In this document: positions 43,719 through 53,273 of the stretch, piece after piece
How the letters are laid out: every line of letters begins with the position of its first letter
How positions within the stretch are numbered: position 1 is the stretch's first letter
NCBI RefSeq assembly: GCF_027853335.1
Contig: NZ_JAFEUS010000002.1
Span: 1,472,514 to 1,536,513, forward strand
Origin: Leucobacter sp. UCMA 4100
GTDB taxonomy: Bacteria > Actinomycetota > Actinomycetes > Actinomycetales > Microbacteriaceae
Direction of reading: 5' to 3'
DNA length: 64,000 nt
Notes under the pieces: generated by a model
Seen by the model: the letters and a program-made list of their open reading frames with translations, nothing else
What the model was told of the DNA's origin: nothing
Database searches by the model: none
Made by a program: the position numbers and the translations under genes

Positions 43719-44152
43719 TATTCCAGCGGTGGCGGCGCGAGATGGGTGGAGACCCCGATGCGGTTCCAGAGATTGATCGTGCCGATCGCTAGCACCAGGT
43801 CTGACAGCTCCCGCTCGTTGAATACCTCGGAGGCTTCCCGCCAGACATCGCCATCGATGCCGTCGAAGACGTGGGTGATCTGCTCAGTCAGTGCTAACGC
43901 AGCGCGCTCCTCCTCGGTGAAGAAGTTCGTTTCCTGCCACACATTGACGGCGAAGATCTTCCGAGTCGGCACACCGTGCTTCTCAAGGTCGGTCGCGTGT
44001 ATGTCCACGCAGAATGCGCACCCGTTGAGCTGAGAAGCACGGAGCTTCACCACATCGAGCAGTATCGGGTCGAGGTTGCGGCTGACGTAGCCATCGAGCG
44101 CGGCGACCGCCTTGTATCCCTCGGGGGCGTGATGGCTGATGGCCAGGCGCAT
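43715..44152 (-). CDS. AhpD/carboxymuconolactone-decarboxylase family protein
   Basis: This protein of about 145 residues has the alkylhydroperoxidase core motif LNGCAFCVDIH (two redox cysteines and the His), typical of AhpD-like enzymes of 140-150 residues. Such proteins act as disulfide-based peroxidase partners or are of unknown specificity. The start at 44152 fits the family start (MRLAISHHAPEGYKA) and follows AAGAGGGAATC, a usable ribosome site. It converges with the hypothetical gene next to attL. Confidence 0.88.
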   Translation of the reverse strand: MRLAISHHAPEGYKAVAALDGYVSRNLDPILLDVVKLRASQLNGCAFCVDIHATDLEKHGVPTRKIFAVNVWQETNFFTEEERAALALTEQITHVFDGIDGDVWREASEVFNERELSDLVLAIGTINLWNRIGVSTHLAPPPLEY

Positions 44153-44215
44153 GATTCCCTCTTCTTTTCGTCGTGACGGACTGAGTGTCTGCTCAGTTGG
44201 TGAGTGGCACACGCC

Positions 44216-44276
44216 TGTGCAGGGCCTACTTTACGGGGATCACTCAATGTGATCCCCGTAAAGTAGGCCCTGCACA
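44216..44276. repeat. 28-bp perfect inverted repeat with 5-bp loop
   Basis: The arms at 44216-44243 and 44249-44276 begin TGTGCAGGGCC and pair without mismatch across the loop TCAAT. The outer ends are TGT...ACA, as in several insertion-sequence families, so this may be two abutted IS ends or a minimal MITE. It lies upstream of the AhpD-like gene. A hairpin terminator is less likely, since no T-tract follows. Confidence 0.75.
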
Positions 44277-44724
44277 ATAGGGTCACTCCGGCGTAGAGTG
44301 GACCCCCGAGACCGTGCCGTTGAAACTGGTCGCACTTCTACTATCTTATGGCATGCCGTTGGCCACGGAGTGGTTTGATCCCGCGGCTACTGGCCTACGG
44401 CAGCTTGCCGCGCCCTGACTATTGGAATCGGCCACAGCGCTGCCCCGGCGTACAGAAAGGCCTGTCTGCGTTTGGGCGGGTTTTGCGGGCGGGTAAGTGG
44501 GCCAATGCGACTCTGCCGATGATGGCAAGGGGCTCGCGCTGGCCCTGTGAGACCTCTGGGAGCGGGGACTTCACAGCGTGAATCACCCTGAGCCGCTGCG
44601 GCACTGAACCAGGCAGTCACATCGGGGGTTGGAACAAGTGTGTCCTCTGCTCTGTCGCTACTTGCTCGGGCATCAGCCTGAGCGGAACCCAAGCAGTTGG
44701 CATCAACGGCAGGCATGGCCTTGC
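44277..44724. other. Region without a supportable gene
   Basis: About 450 bp between the inverted repeat and the nitroreductase-like gene. Open frames exist on both strands, but none has a recognisable domain, start signal or consistent codon bias. Confidence 0.4.
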
Positions 44725-45399
44725 TCATTGGGCAGAAGTTTCGGGATCGGCTGGGTAGCCAACGGGAAGCATGCCCAGCACCGAGTGAGATCGTGGTATC
44801 CACAGTTGCGTCGCTGAGCGCATCCTGGCCGAGTCTAGACCGCCGAGAAAGACCGTTCCGAGTCCATTTTCCGCGGCCCAAAGGTAGACGTTCTGGCTCA
44901 CAAGCCCTGCCTCGAACCAGCAGAAACTCTCACCCCGACTGGCCCTCTGGGACTCGAAGGCACGGTTGGCGGCGGAGAGATCGGCCGAAAGGACCAGAAT
45001 GAGCGGGCATTGTCTCAGCCAGGCCGCGTCAAGTGTTCCTTCCGCGAGCCCGGTTCGGTGATCACCGTATACAGCTCCAGCGAGGGAATGCTCTTCAGGG
45101 AGATATTTGTAGGCCCCGGGGTCCAAACCATCCACAGCGGCTGCGACCACGGTGACCTGAATGTCGTATCGCGCGTGCGCCGAACCGTAGGGCCTGCGGG
45201 TATCTGGTGCGGAACCAACCGCTTCTCCCAGCAGGCGGCTCATTGTCGCAAGGGCGATCTGATCCGGGCGGTACATCTTTATTGAGCGACGCCGTCGCAG
45301 AGCTTCAGCGATAGCGCTCCCGCCCTGCACGGCGTTCAGAACAATCCCGCAATCATCCGAACGCCCACTCGTTCCTTCACTATCGGACTGCGATGACAT
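44725..45399 (-). CDS. SagB-type/nitroreductase-family FMN oxidoreductase
   Basis: This protein of about 224 residues has the nitroreductase pattern: RRRSIKMYRPDQI (FMN phosphate-binding arginines), DPGAYKYLPEEHSL, the central FEAGLVSQNVYLWAAENGLGTVFLGG and a C-terminal GMLPVGYPAD. The GAYKY and early RRS features favour the SagB-type dehydrogenase branch, which oxidises azolines in peptides, but such enzymes also occur alone. The ATG at 45399 follows GGAGG closely; an upstream start would add an atypical N-terminus. No cyclodehydratase or precursor gene is seen nearby, so the substrate is open. Confidence 0.82.
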   Translation of the reverse strand: MSSQSDSEGTSGRSDDCGIVLNAVQGGSAIAEALRRRRSIKMYRPDQIALATMSRLLGEAVGSAPDTRRPYGSAHARYDIQVTVVAAAVDGLDPGAYKYLPEEHSLAGAVYGDHRTGLAEGTLDAAWLRQCPLILVLSADLSAANRAFESQRASRGESFCWFEAGLVSQNVYLWAAENGLGTVFLGGLDSARMRSATQLWIPRSHSVLGMLPVGYPADPETSAQ

Positions 45400-45464
45400 A
45401 CTCCTCCATCTCTTGATGACCAGCAGACGGTTCTCAACGGATACCGATAAGCGAGCAAAGAATA

Positions 45465-45497
45465 TGGACCCCCACTCAACTCGCGAGTAGGGGTCCA
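45465..45497 (-). terminator. Hairpin terminator after the LAQTG surface-protein gene
   Basis: The 13-base arms TGGACCCCCACTC and GAGTAGGGGTCCA pair with one mismatch around a 7-base loop. The hairpin is about 44 bp past the surface-protein stop and upstream of the nitroreductase-like gene. Confidence 0.7.
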
Positions 45498-45540
45498 CAT
45501 GCTCTTCGGGTTGCGTTGCCTAGCCTATTGGACTACCACT

Positions 45541-48504
45541 TCAACGCAGACTGTGGGCACGGATTTTGCGCGACCGGTAACGAGTGAGCGCCGTCACCCC
45601 CGCAAGCATGAGCAGTGCGGCAGATCCGAGCATTCCCTCAGCTCCGGTCATGCCCGTTTGTGCGAGCCCCGCCGAGGCTGCCGCTGCTGATGTCACCTGA
45701 ACGTCAAGGGTGTTGCTTTCTCCAGACAGTACATAGGTGTCGCCTCCATATTCTGCAACAACATGATAGCTGCCTGGCGTATCAAAGGTGTGGGTCACCG
45801 TCGCCACCGCTGCCATTCTGCCGTCAGCGTGAGCAGTCAATGCCACATCTGCAGCAACCACTTCACCATCAATGAGCAGGTTGATCTCGCCTGTGGGTAC
45901 AAAACCGAGCCAGGTATGCTCTTGCCGGTCGGCCATCAACGGTGAGAGCGTCAGCGTACCTACGTCTTCCACTATGCTCGGATCTCCCGCGACTCCTTCA
46001 GACGCCGCGTACGGAGCTACTTCAACGGTAAAGGTGTGAGCTTGCCCCGCTGTCGCTTTTTCTTCTCCGCTCAGCGTGACATTGGGTAGTGCCTGCTCGA
46101 CCGTGAACTCGGCGGTCTCTGATACTCCCGTCAGATAGTTGCGTGAGCCGTCGTACACGGCGTACATCTGGTAGTTACCGGGATCGAGCCCATCAAGATC
46201 TACGGTCGCTTTTCCTGCCTCATCCAGTGTGATCGCATCGGTAAAGGGTGTTTCCGTACCGTCTTCGTGTACGAAGATGAGCTGAACTTCCCCGTCGGCT
46301 GGCAACGGTGCACCGTTGCCGTAGTCGGGTCCGGACACGGTGATGGCCGCCAATTGCGACAGCCCATATGTGGTCGTTTCTGGTTGCGGGGTCACAGTCA
46401 CGATGGGTGCCGCCTGGAAGACTGTATGCTCGGCAAGCGGTGAGACTGCGGCGAGGAAATTGTCTGTCTCAATGTATCGCGCTTGGAATTCGTAGTTGGC
46501 CACATCTAAACCAGTCACGATGAGCTGTGCGAGCTCTTCATGAAGTGCGACCGGATCTTTCAGGGGAATGAATTCACCCGCCTCATTTAGGTAGCCAAAC
46601 TGTACGTCACCAGTGATCTCCCCGTCTCCCGGAGATACGACTGTGGCTGACGCCGTGAGCACAACGTCCTCACCGTACTGTGAAGTCGGATTGTCTACGG
46701 CCAATCCCAGGTCGGCGTCTGCGCGCTCCACAGTGTGGGTCACCGTCGTCTGAGCGGGCAGGAAGTTCTCATCCCCAAGGTAATGCACAGTGAATTCGTA
46801 CTCACCAGCATCAAGACCCTCCCAGGGAACATTCGCTTCTCCAGCCGAATCAAGGATGACCGTATGGGTGCCATTTTCACCAAGCACCTGCACCTCGCCG
46901 GTTGGGATACCCGCCCCCGGTGCACGCACAGTGACCGTCGTTTGCATTTCGAACGACTGACCTGTCACCGTCGGTTGAGGTGTGGTGGTTGCCACGATCT
47001 TCGTGGCTGCCTGCTCAGTCATCAAAGTCTGCTTCGGAGACTGTGAACCGTTAAACCCTGCACTACCTGCAAACACTGCCCAGAACCGCTTTGTCACAGC
47101 CTCTGGCACGCCGACGGAGAGGGTGACCTGGTAGTTATCGGCGAGCGGTTCGGTACCAAGCAATTCCGCAATACTTCCGTCTTGATTGGACATCCAAAAT
47201 TCGACGTTCCCCCTGACCGCGCCTAGAGCTGGCTGCAGCACCTGTACGGTGGCGGTGAAGTCCCGCAGCTGCCCGGCCACTGCTTGGCTGGGGTCGATGA
47301 ACAGCTGCGTTTGCGTCTCAGCGTTCACAAACGTCAGAGGGGCGACTCCTGCCGCATCCCGCCAGCTTGACTGATTGCTTGACTGGTAGCTTGCACGCAC
47401 CTGCGTGATGTTTGTAATTTCTGTACCGCACGGCGAAGTGCAGGTATAGCTGAACTGTCCCTGTGCGTTTAGCGGCAGGGTTGCAAGCGTGTGTGTCTCC
47501 TGTGCCCCATCATTTTCAACGCTCAGCGTGACGTGTCCTTCAGGCACGCCGCCACTTGGTGCTGGAGTGGTCACAGTACCGCTGAACGTTAGGGTATTCC
47601 CGGTGTGCGCAGAGTATGCGTCCTCATCAAAAGTCACCGTGGGGGTGTGAATGGGGCGAATTTCGATGCTGCCGTTCCCCCAGTTGCCGACAGTCATTGA
47701 ACAGTTCCCGGCTGCGCAGTAGCTGGTCCCGCCACCGCCACCGCCGCCGCCATCGGTTGAGGCGTCAGCACCGCCACCGCCTCGGTAGCCGCCACCGCCG
47801 CCACCACCACCGCCCTGGCCGGAGCTACTGTTTGCGTTGCTACCCTGCGACCCGTGCCTCCCGCTGGCTGCGCCGCCCGCTCCGGGGTCGCCACCGTTTG
47901 AGGCGCAGTTATTATTGTATTTCCAACCGCTCTGACCTGCATCCCCGCCGGGGTTACCACCACAGACGGCATACCCGCCGCCGCCGCCGCCGCCGCCTGC
48001 AATTATCAGGGGCGCGCCGTCGCTCGACACTGCAGATGCGCCGCCGCCGCCGCCGCCGCCTTGGCCAGCTGAGGGGACAAATGGTGTGTAGCTTCCTGTG
48101 CCGCCGCGACCGCCTTGTCCGTAGCCTGAACCAGCGCTTCCCCATGAGCTGCTGCCGCCACCGGGTTCTCCGTCGCCGCCGCGAGAAGCGACCTGTAGGC
48201 TCAGTGACGTGATCGAAGATACGTCGAGAGTGCTGGTCACCACACCTCCGCTGCCGCCCTCATCATTGCCACCGGCACCGCCACGAACCTCGACTTCTAC
48301 TGTGTCCACCCCTGTAGGTACCTGCCATGTGTATGAACCAGGTGTCGAGTAGCTGAACGTGTCAGCGGGTATCGCAGCGACCGGGCTGCTGTGCAAAGGC
48401 ACGATCACGGCGCTCACCAGTGCGGCTATCCCGCCGAGAGATGCGATTCTCTTTATTTGCGGCCGCCACCCTTGCCGGGTGCGGTTTTCTCGATACGTAT
48501 TCAA
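45541..48504 (-). CDS. Cell-wall-anchored glycine-rich Ig-like repeat protein with LAQTG signal
   Basis: The 987-residue protein has a signal peptide (about 1-45), an N-terminal jelly-roll-like segment (TPGSYTWQVPTGVDTVEVEVRGG) that merges into an extremely Gly-rich region (about 70-270), then about seven Ig-like repeats (Big_3/5-type, each with a GLDxGxYEFxxxY motif such as GLDAGEYEFTVHY). The C-terminus is LAQTG, a membrane helix and RYRSRK, a sortase layout. The start is TTG after AAGGGGAAC. It is divergent from the LuxR gene, which may control it. A surface adhesin or exclusion role is conceivable; function is unknown. Confidence 0.82.
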   Translation of the reverse strand: MNTYRENRTRQGWRPQIKRIASLGGIAALVSAVIVPLHSSPVAAIPADTFSYSTPGSYTWQVPTGVDTVEVEVRGGAGGNDEGGSGGVVTSTLDVSSITSLSLQVASRGGDGEPGGGSSSWGSAGSGYGQGGRGGTGSYTPFVPSAGQGGGGGGGASAVSSDGAPLIIAGGGGGGGGYAVCGGNPGGDAGQSGWKYNNNCASNGGDPGAGGAASGRHGSQGSNANSSSGQGGGGGGGGGYRGGGGADASTDGGGGGGGGTSYCAAGNCSMTVGNWGNGSIEIRPIHTPTVTFDEDAYSAHTGNTLTFSGTVTTPAPSGGVPEGHVTLSVENDGAQETHTLATLPLNAQGQFSYTCTSPCGTEITNITQVRASYQSSNQSSWRDAAGVAPLTFVNAETQTQLFIDPSQAVAGQLRDFTATVQVLQPALGAVRGNVEFWMSNQDGSIAELLGTEPLADNYQVTLSVGVPEAVTKRFWAVFAGSAGFNGSQSPKQTLMTEQAATKIVATTTPQPTVTGQSFEMQTTVTVRAPGAGIPTGEVQVLGENGTHTVILDSAGEANVPWEGLDAGEYEFTVHYLGDENFLPAQTTVTHTVERADADLGLAVDNPTSQYGEDVVLTASATVVSPGDGEITGDVQFGYLNEAGEFIPLKDPVALHEELAQLIVTGLDVANYEFQARYIETDNFLAAVSPLAEHTVFQAAPIVTVTPQPETTTYGLSQLAAITVSGPDYGNGAPLPADGEVQLIFVHEDGTETPFTDAITLDEAGKATVDLDGLDPGNYQMYAVYDGSRNYLTGVSETAEFTVEQALPNVTLSGEEKATAGQAHTFTVEVAPYAASEGVAGDPSIVEDVGTLTLSPLMADRQEHTWLGFVPTGEINLLIDGEVVAADVALTAHADGRMAAVATVTHTFDTPGSYHVVAEYGGDTYVLSGESNTLDVQVTSAAAASAGLAQTGMTGAEGMLGSAALLMLAGVTALTRYRSRKIRAHSLR

Positions 48505-48672
48505 GGTTCCCCTTCGCTCCTATGGTGATATTTGCAATGCATGCGCCGGTCAGGACGCAGATCTAGCCCTAGTAAATCGAAACTGGAATTGCTTTGATAG
48601 CGTGGAGAACACCTGTATTGGGTTTCCAGTAGCGTGGAGAGGTCGAAGTAGTATTTGGAAAATTCAGAAGAC
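48505..48672. promoter_or_regulatory. Divergent promoter region between surface-protein and LuxR genes
   Basis: This 168-bp AT-richer gap holds the promoters for both genes. The repeated phrase TTTCCAGTAGCGTGGAGA at 48623-48640, preceded by TAGCGTGGAGA at 48598-48608, forms an 11-bp direct repeat 32 bp apart, a possible activator site for the LuxR protein. Confidence 0.5.
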
Positions 48673-51210
48673 ATGAGTGCTCCAATTGCTGCGCGCCTAG
48701 TTGAGGGACACCTGCGCGAACTACTCCACTCACACGGCCGTCAACTGAGCGTTATCGTGGTGTTTGGGGCCGCCGGAAACGGGGTGCGCACGCTCATACG
48801 TGACCGGGTTCCGCAGATGGTTCACGGACACGCCATGCGTGTTTCGGCAGGAGCCTGGCCAGACCCCTGTGACCAGAAAGCCGTGCTGCTTTGCGAGACA
48901 GTTGAGGACCTTCCCCTCTCGCCGCCCCCATCTACTACGAGTGGTGTGTGTGTTGTGGTCGGGTGCCACCGCATTGAGGCACTCCCCGAATGGGTTCGAG
49001 GTCTTCCTGGGAATGCGCGTACCATCGTTCAGCTCGACACGCTCAGCCATGCTGAGTTACAGACGTTTCTTACCACCCGACTCGGGGGCCCGGTGGCGAG
49101 TACCGCGATCCGTGAAATTGGAGGTATGTGCGGGTTCGTGCCCACCCAAGTGGCTGACCTCACTCAAGTACTCGCACGTGAAGGTGCGCTGATGCCGGTA
49201 GAGGGAACCTGGACACTCATGTCTCCCATCGATACCCGGCTGTTTCTTCCGCTACTTCGCAACGCTCTCGCCGGTTTCGATACACCAACGATCGAACTCT
49301 TTCTGTATCTCTGCCTGGTCGGCGCTGCGGCACGGGATACCCTCCCAGTCCAGTCACGCGAGCAGTTGCGTGCACTCGAGCTTGCAGGACTCATTACAGT
49401 CGAAGCTGACGGCCGGAGTGCAGTGCGAAGCAAGTTGCTCGCTGAGGCCGGCCAGCAGCTCGCGGACCCGGTCACTACCAGCACGGTATACGCTCGTGCT
49501 CTTGAACGTCCGGACCCGCCAGAACAAGTGGTGCTGTGGGCGCTGCGCCACTACCACTCGGTCCCGTCCGAAGCAGTGCAGAACGTGCTACATCACCTGC
49601 TCAGCTTGCACGAATGGCGAGCAGCCTTGCACCTCGCAAGTCTCGCCTTGGAAGCTGCCGATTGGTCACCAAACACAAGCAATCGACATAGTGCTGAGCT
49701 GTTGCTCGCCAAAGCTGCTGCGTTACGGTTTCTTGACGAGTCCGAAGACGCGATCGCAGCGCTGTCAGATGTAGAGCATCTCGCTACGGCGTTGCCTGAT
49801 GCTCATGACCTTCGTATTCGGGCAGTGGTGCAACGAGCCGAAATCTTGCATTACAAAGTAGGGGATGTTGACGCGGCGCTCGACGCACTCCGCACCGCAC
49901 ACGCACACAGCCTGGATACCCATTCACACCACCGAGGCACTCTGGCAGGCCATCACACGTTGCATCTTCTGTACGCAGGCCGCTTTCAAGAAGCTGCCTC
50001 ACCTGGGCTCCCAGAGTCATCTGGTGCCACCACGGTACCTCGACACCTGCGCACCAGAATAGCGATCGCGCAGTGCCTCGCGCTGGTGGCGGAGGGTCGC
50101 ATTCGGCGAGCTTTCACCCGCACTGTGCAGATGGGGGCGCGTCAACTTCTACCGCGCCCACGTAAGGCGTGGGTGACCGAAGAGCTGTCGGCCGCATACT
50201 TTGTTTCCGCGTTCCGCAAGAACGGGCCCGCACAGTTACGCCTGTTGATGCGCCAGTTCGCGGGGAAACATGCCCGAGACTACCGACCGGACGACACCTC
50301 CTTTCAGCTAGCTCACGCCACTTGGCTACTCGCTATTGGGAATCTCGCCCAGGCAGAGCGCGAGTCCAGAAACTGCCACGCCAACACTCAATTCCATGAC
50401 CCATCCGGGATGGCACAAGCAGTCGCCGCATTACGAGCACACACTGCTGCCCTTCGCGGTGACTCGCGCACCGCTCGAGCAATGAGCGCTGAAGCACAAC
50501 GGTTACCGCCCCGCTCAAGCGCAATAATTGCCGGAGGAGTATCCGCTCACCTGAGCGCCGTACGCTATTTACTCGGTCAAGCGGACGGGTCTGCGCAAAC
50601 GCTTCGCATTGCAAAAGAGCACATACTCACTGGCAGCTATGGATTCGCAGCCGAGGTGCTCTATTCGGGGGTACGATTTGGGGACCGGGAAGCTGCTGCT
50701 GAACTCATCAGTCTCCTTTCTAAAATCGACGGACCCCTCGTCGAACTACATACTATGCATGCACAGGCAGTACATGATTCCGATCCGGTCGCGCTGATTC
50801 ATGCCGGTGAGGCACTACACCATGCTGGGCTCCTCCTGCACGCATTTGAAGCATACGGCTTGGTCGCTCACCTTCCACACACCATCCCTGTGCCAGAAGT
50901 GGCTGCGCGACGAGCCGCGTATGAAGCCGCACAGCTTGCCGATAAAATGCGTCTTGTTGCTCATCCGTTCTATCTCAACCACACAGCTAGCCCAGTGGCG
51001 ACGCTCACACCGCGAGAGTGTGAAGTGCAGCAGCTGATTTTGGCTGGCTTGACCAACCGCGAAATCGCGGTACGGCTTAACCTATCCGCCCGCACAGTTG
51101 AAGGTCATATTTCGCGACTCTACCGAAAGACCGGTGAAAAGAGACGAGCCCCCGGACGAAGAATCCAGACCACAAACGAGCCACACTCCATCAACAACAG
51201 CGCTCAATGA
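48673..51210 (+). CDS. Large LuxR-family (LAL-like) transcriptional regulator
   Basis: This protein of about 845 residues ends in a LuxR helix-turn-helix (ATLTPRECEVQQLILAGLTNREIAVRLNLSARTVEGHISRLYRKTG). The N-terminal 250 residues look like a degenerate STAND/AAA+ NTPase: VVFGAAGNGVRTLIRDRVP replaces a normal Walker A. The middle is helical and TPR-like, rich in Ala, Leu and His. The ATG at 48673 was preferred to a TTG six codons upstream. It probably controls the divergent LAQTG surface protein. Loss of the P-loop lysine suggests signal input without ATP hydrolysis. Confidence 0.83.
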   Translation: MSAPIAARLVEGHLRELLHSHGRQLSVIVVFGAAGNGVRTLIRDRVPQMVHGHAMRVSAGAWPDPCDQKAVLLCETVEDLPLSPPPSTTSGVCVVVGCHRIEALPEWVRGLPGNARTIVQLDTLSHAELQTFLTTRLGGPVASTAIREIGGMCGFVPTQVADLTQVLAREGALMPVEGTWTLMSPIDTRLFLPLLRNALAGFDTPTIELFLYLCLVGAAARDTLPVQSREQLRALELAGLITVEADGRSAVRSKLLAEAGQQLADPVTTSTVYARALERPDPPEQVVLWALRHYHSVPSEAVQNVLHHLLSLHEWRAALHLASLALEAADWSPNTSNRHSAELLLAKAAALRFLDESEDAIAALSDVEHLATALPDAHDLRIRAVVQRAEILHYKVGDVDAALDALRTAHAHSLDTHSHHRGTLAGHHTLHLLYAGRFQEAASPGLPESSGATTVPRHLRTRIAIAQCLALVAEGRIRRAFTRTVQMGARQLLPRPRKAWVTEELSAAYFVSAFRKNGPAQLRLLMRQFAGKHARDYRPDDTSFQLAHATWLLAIGNLAQAERESRNCHANTQFHDPSGMAQAVAALRAHTAALRGDSRTARAMSAEAQRLPPRSSAIIAGGVSAHLSAVRYLLGQADGSAQTLRIAKEHILTGSYGFAAEVLYSGVRFGDREAAAELISLLSKIDGPLVELHTMHAQAVHDSDPVALIHAGEALHHAGLLLHAFEAYGLVAHLPHTIPVPEVAARRAAYEAAQLADKMRLVAHPFYLNHTASPVATLTPRECEVQQLILAGLTNREIAVRLNLSARTVEGHISRLYRKTGEKRRAPGRRIQTTNEPHSINNSAQ

Positions 51211-51985
51211 CTAGTACCACATGTCGACGTTGATGCCACTACCTCCAGCTGAACGGCGTGGGGGTCGAACTGGCCCGCTCCGCCTCGCACATAAGATCAC
51301 AAGTCGGCGTTCTGCTGCATGATTCCGTCATTTCGACGGAATCATGCCTGTGAGTAACTGCTCTAAGATCCATGGGCCTGCAGCGTCGGTAGCGCATGAG
51401 TTAGCACATGAAATACCACATGCAACCTTTGGCGCCACTACCGACCATCAGCCTGGAGTGCGTGATCGCCGTTACCGCCGTGAGAAGGGAATCGGCTTCC
51501 CCGGTACGGCGTAAATGACCCCGTTGTGGCCTGTGTTTACAACGATTCGGAGTGCGTGGAGTGCATAGCAAGAAGTCTCGTCGCCAGCGTTCGTTGCCTG
51601 AATGTTGCCATGTTTCCGCCACGCAGAGGCGGATGATCTGCTCCCTCTGAGCGCCCGCTGAGTGGGGGCACGAAACAGCTACAAAGTAGCGCTTCTGGTC
51701 TGCTCCCAGCTTGGGTTATTGCGTCGTGGGAGGTCGCTAGAGCTTGCCGCGAGGAAGAGAGCTGCTGGACGCCCCGCGATGAATGCACAGGGCTGAACCG
51801 AGACTGATCGCAAACGCAGCGTTGGTGCCCCGTGAATCACACGGCCCAAACTGGCTCGTACGACAGTCGCCTCGGAGGTGCCGATCTGATGAGAGTTGGC
51901 CAAGCTTTGAGCAAGCGCGTCTCGACCAATGACTCACGGACTTGAGCCCCTCAGCGAGATTGCTCCCATGGGCCATAAGGCCGCC
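51211..51985. other. Long region without a supportable gene
   Basis: About 775 bp with only short frames of poor codon bias. A 13-bp inverted repeat near the left end is given separately. Overlapping frames on the minus strand have no recognisable domain. It may be decayed coding DNA. Confidence 0.4.
51317..51347 (+). terminator. Hairpin terminator downstream of the LuxR gene
   Basis: Perfect 13-bp arms GCATGATTCCGTC and GACGGAATCATGC enclose the 5-base loop ATTTC, about 107 bp beyond the LuxR stop. Confidence 0.6.
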
Positions 51986-52246
51986 TTACTCCCGCTCGGG
52001 GAGTCGACGAACGATCATCGCGCCGGCGAGCAACGCCGCCGACAGTGGCAGTGCGAAGAACGTAGCAACCCTACTGATGAACCTCAGTAGCGCCAGCAAC
52101 TCCTGGTAGTGGACGTTGAGCTGGGTGAGAAGTTCCGTCAAACCCATGGTTCCGATGATGCCAAGCACGAGGAGCCAAATAGCGGAAACTTGCATTTTCT
52201 TGGCGAAGTCTGCGTTGGTCTGCGTGGTTTGTTCGATCATGTTCAC
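51986..52246 (-). CDS. Small two-span membrane protein
   Basis: This protein of 86 residues has two hydrophobic helices (about 20-42 and 60-80) and a basic end (RRLPERE). The GTG at 52246 was chosen because GGGGAGGA stands nine bases before it, and a longer frame to 52396 has no start signal. The family is not recognised. It lies divergent from the secreted Cys-containing protein. Confidence 0.55.
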   Translation of the reverse strand: MNMIEQTTQTNADFAKKMQVSAIWLLVLGIIGTMGLTELLTQLNVHYQELLALLRFISRVATFFALPLSAALLAGAMIVRRLPERE

Positions 52247-52570
52247 GGTCTTGTATCCTCCCCGTGCTCCTCGCCCCCGAACTTGCTTCTTCACAGGAGG
52301 TGGCGTAGGCGTCTGGTTCCATTCCACCGTGCCATGTTTGATGACGAATCGCCAATCGTGCGTTTCAAACGGCTTTGAAGTCTGGTGCTCCGGCACCAGA
52401 AGATGACCTTGAGGCGCCTACTTCACCGCCAAGACCCTATTGACGCCGATGATCAGAGATGGAGATAAAACACAAGTGGCATTTTGATTCCTCCTGGCAT
52501 ACGTTGAAAGTAGCGCTACCAAAGAGGACCTCGCCTAATTGAAACTCAATGTGATTCAGGAGTGACTGTC

Positions 52571-53260
52571 GTGAAGACTTCTTGGAAGACTCGCACCGGG
52601 ATCGCTGCGACGGCCGCACTGTCCGCCATGATGCTTGCGCTCGGTAGTCCTGCGTATGCAACCGAGGGCTCTGCACCGCCCGAGCCTGGCCAGACCAACA
52701 GCGACATCGAATACACCCCCGTGAAACCGACCGAAGACAGAGTCTTTATCAATGGGGAACCGACTGACATTGCCGTGATGCCCGACTTCGACCCGAAGGC
52801 TCCGGCCGTGGTGATCGACGACAACGGCCCGGTAGCGGTAGAGGATCTCTCGGTCGTCAGCTCTGATGGCTTGGTCAGTGAGCTGTCGACGGTGTTAGTA
52901 ACTGACAAGGCAGCCCTCGCAAGCTGCTGGACTGGCTGGGTGGCTCCGGGCACCGGAACCTGGTACACCTCAAGTCCAGGGTGTTCCGTCATTGGCATCT
53001 CGCCTTCCGCAACCGCTGGCTACGACTGGACGGTGGATTTTAGTTCCAACGGCTCAGCTTGCCTGCAGGGACGGGGCTACAAGGCTCGCCATCTCCCTGG
53101 CGGTGGCACCGCCAGGGATGAGTATTTCGGCGGCCTCGGCTGCGGCGGCGGAGGTAGCAGCGGCGGTGGCGTCGTAACTTGCGGAGAAGTAGCCTCTACC
53201 AAGGTCGTCAAGGCGATGGCGACGTCAGCACCCGTTGGGGCAGCAGGAATGTTCCAGTAG
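52571..53260 (+). CDS. Secreted cysteine-containing protein of unknown family
   Basis: This protein of about 229 residues has a clear signal peptide ending AYA. The mature part has an acidic Pro/Asp-rich first half and a second half with five cysteines (ASCWTGW, PGCSVIG, ACLQG, LGCGGGG, VTCGEV) and a glycine stretch. The pattern suggests a small disulfide-bonded exported domain, perhaps a bacteriocin-like or surface-binding peptide, but no family motif is recognised. The GTG at 52571 has CAGGAG eight bases upstream. The next gene is convergent. Confidence 0.65.
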   Translation: MKTSWKTRTGIAATAALSAMMLALGSPAYATEGSAPPEPGQTNSDIEYTPVKPTEDRVFINGEPTDIAVMPDFDPKAPAVVIDDNGPVAVEDLSVVSSDGLVSELSTVLVTDKAALASCWTGWVAPGTGTWYTSSPGCSVIGISPSATAGYDWTVDFSSNGSACLQGRGYKARHLPGGGTARDEYFGGLGCGGGGSSGGGVVTCGEVASTKVVKAMATSAPVGAAGMFQ

Positions 53261-53273
53261 GCATCTAACCGCC

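Noticed and set aside
44387-44881. Open frame in the gap beside the nitroreductase gene
   Set aside because: It overlaps the end of the nitroreductase gene out of frame, has no domain and a poor start.
47700-48200. GCC-repeat run as a DNA repeat array or CRISPR-like feature
   Set aside because: It is the coding sequence of the glycine-rich region of the surface protein and has no spacer structure.
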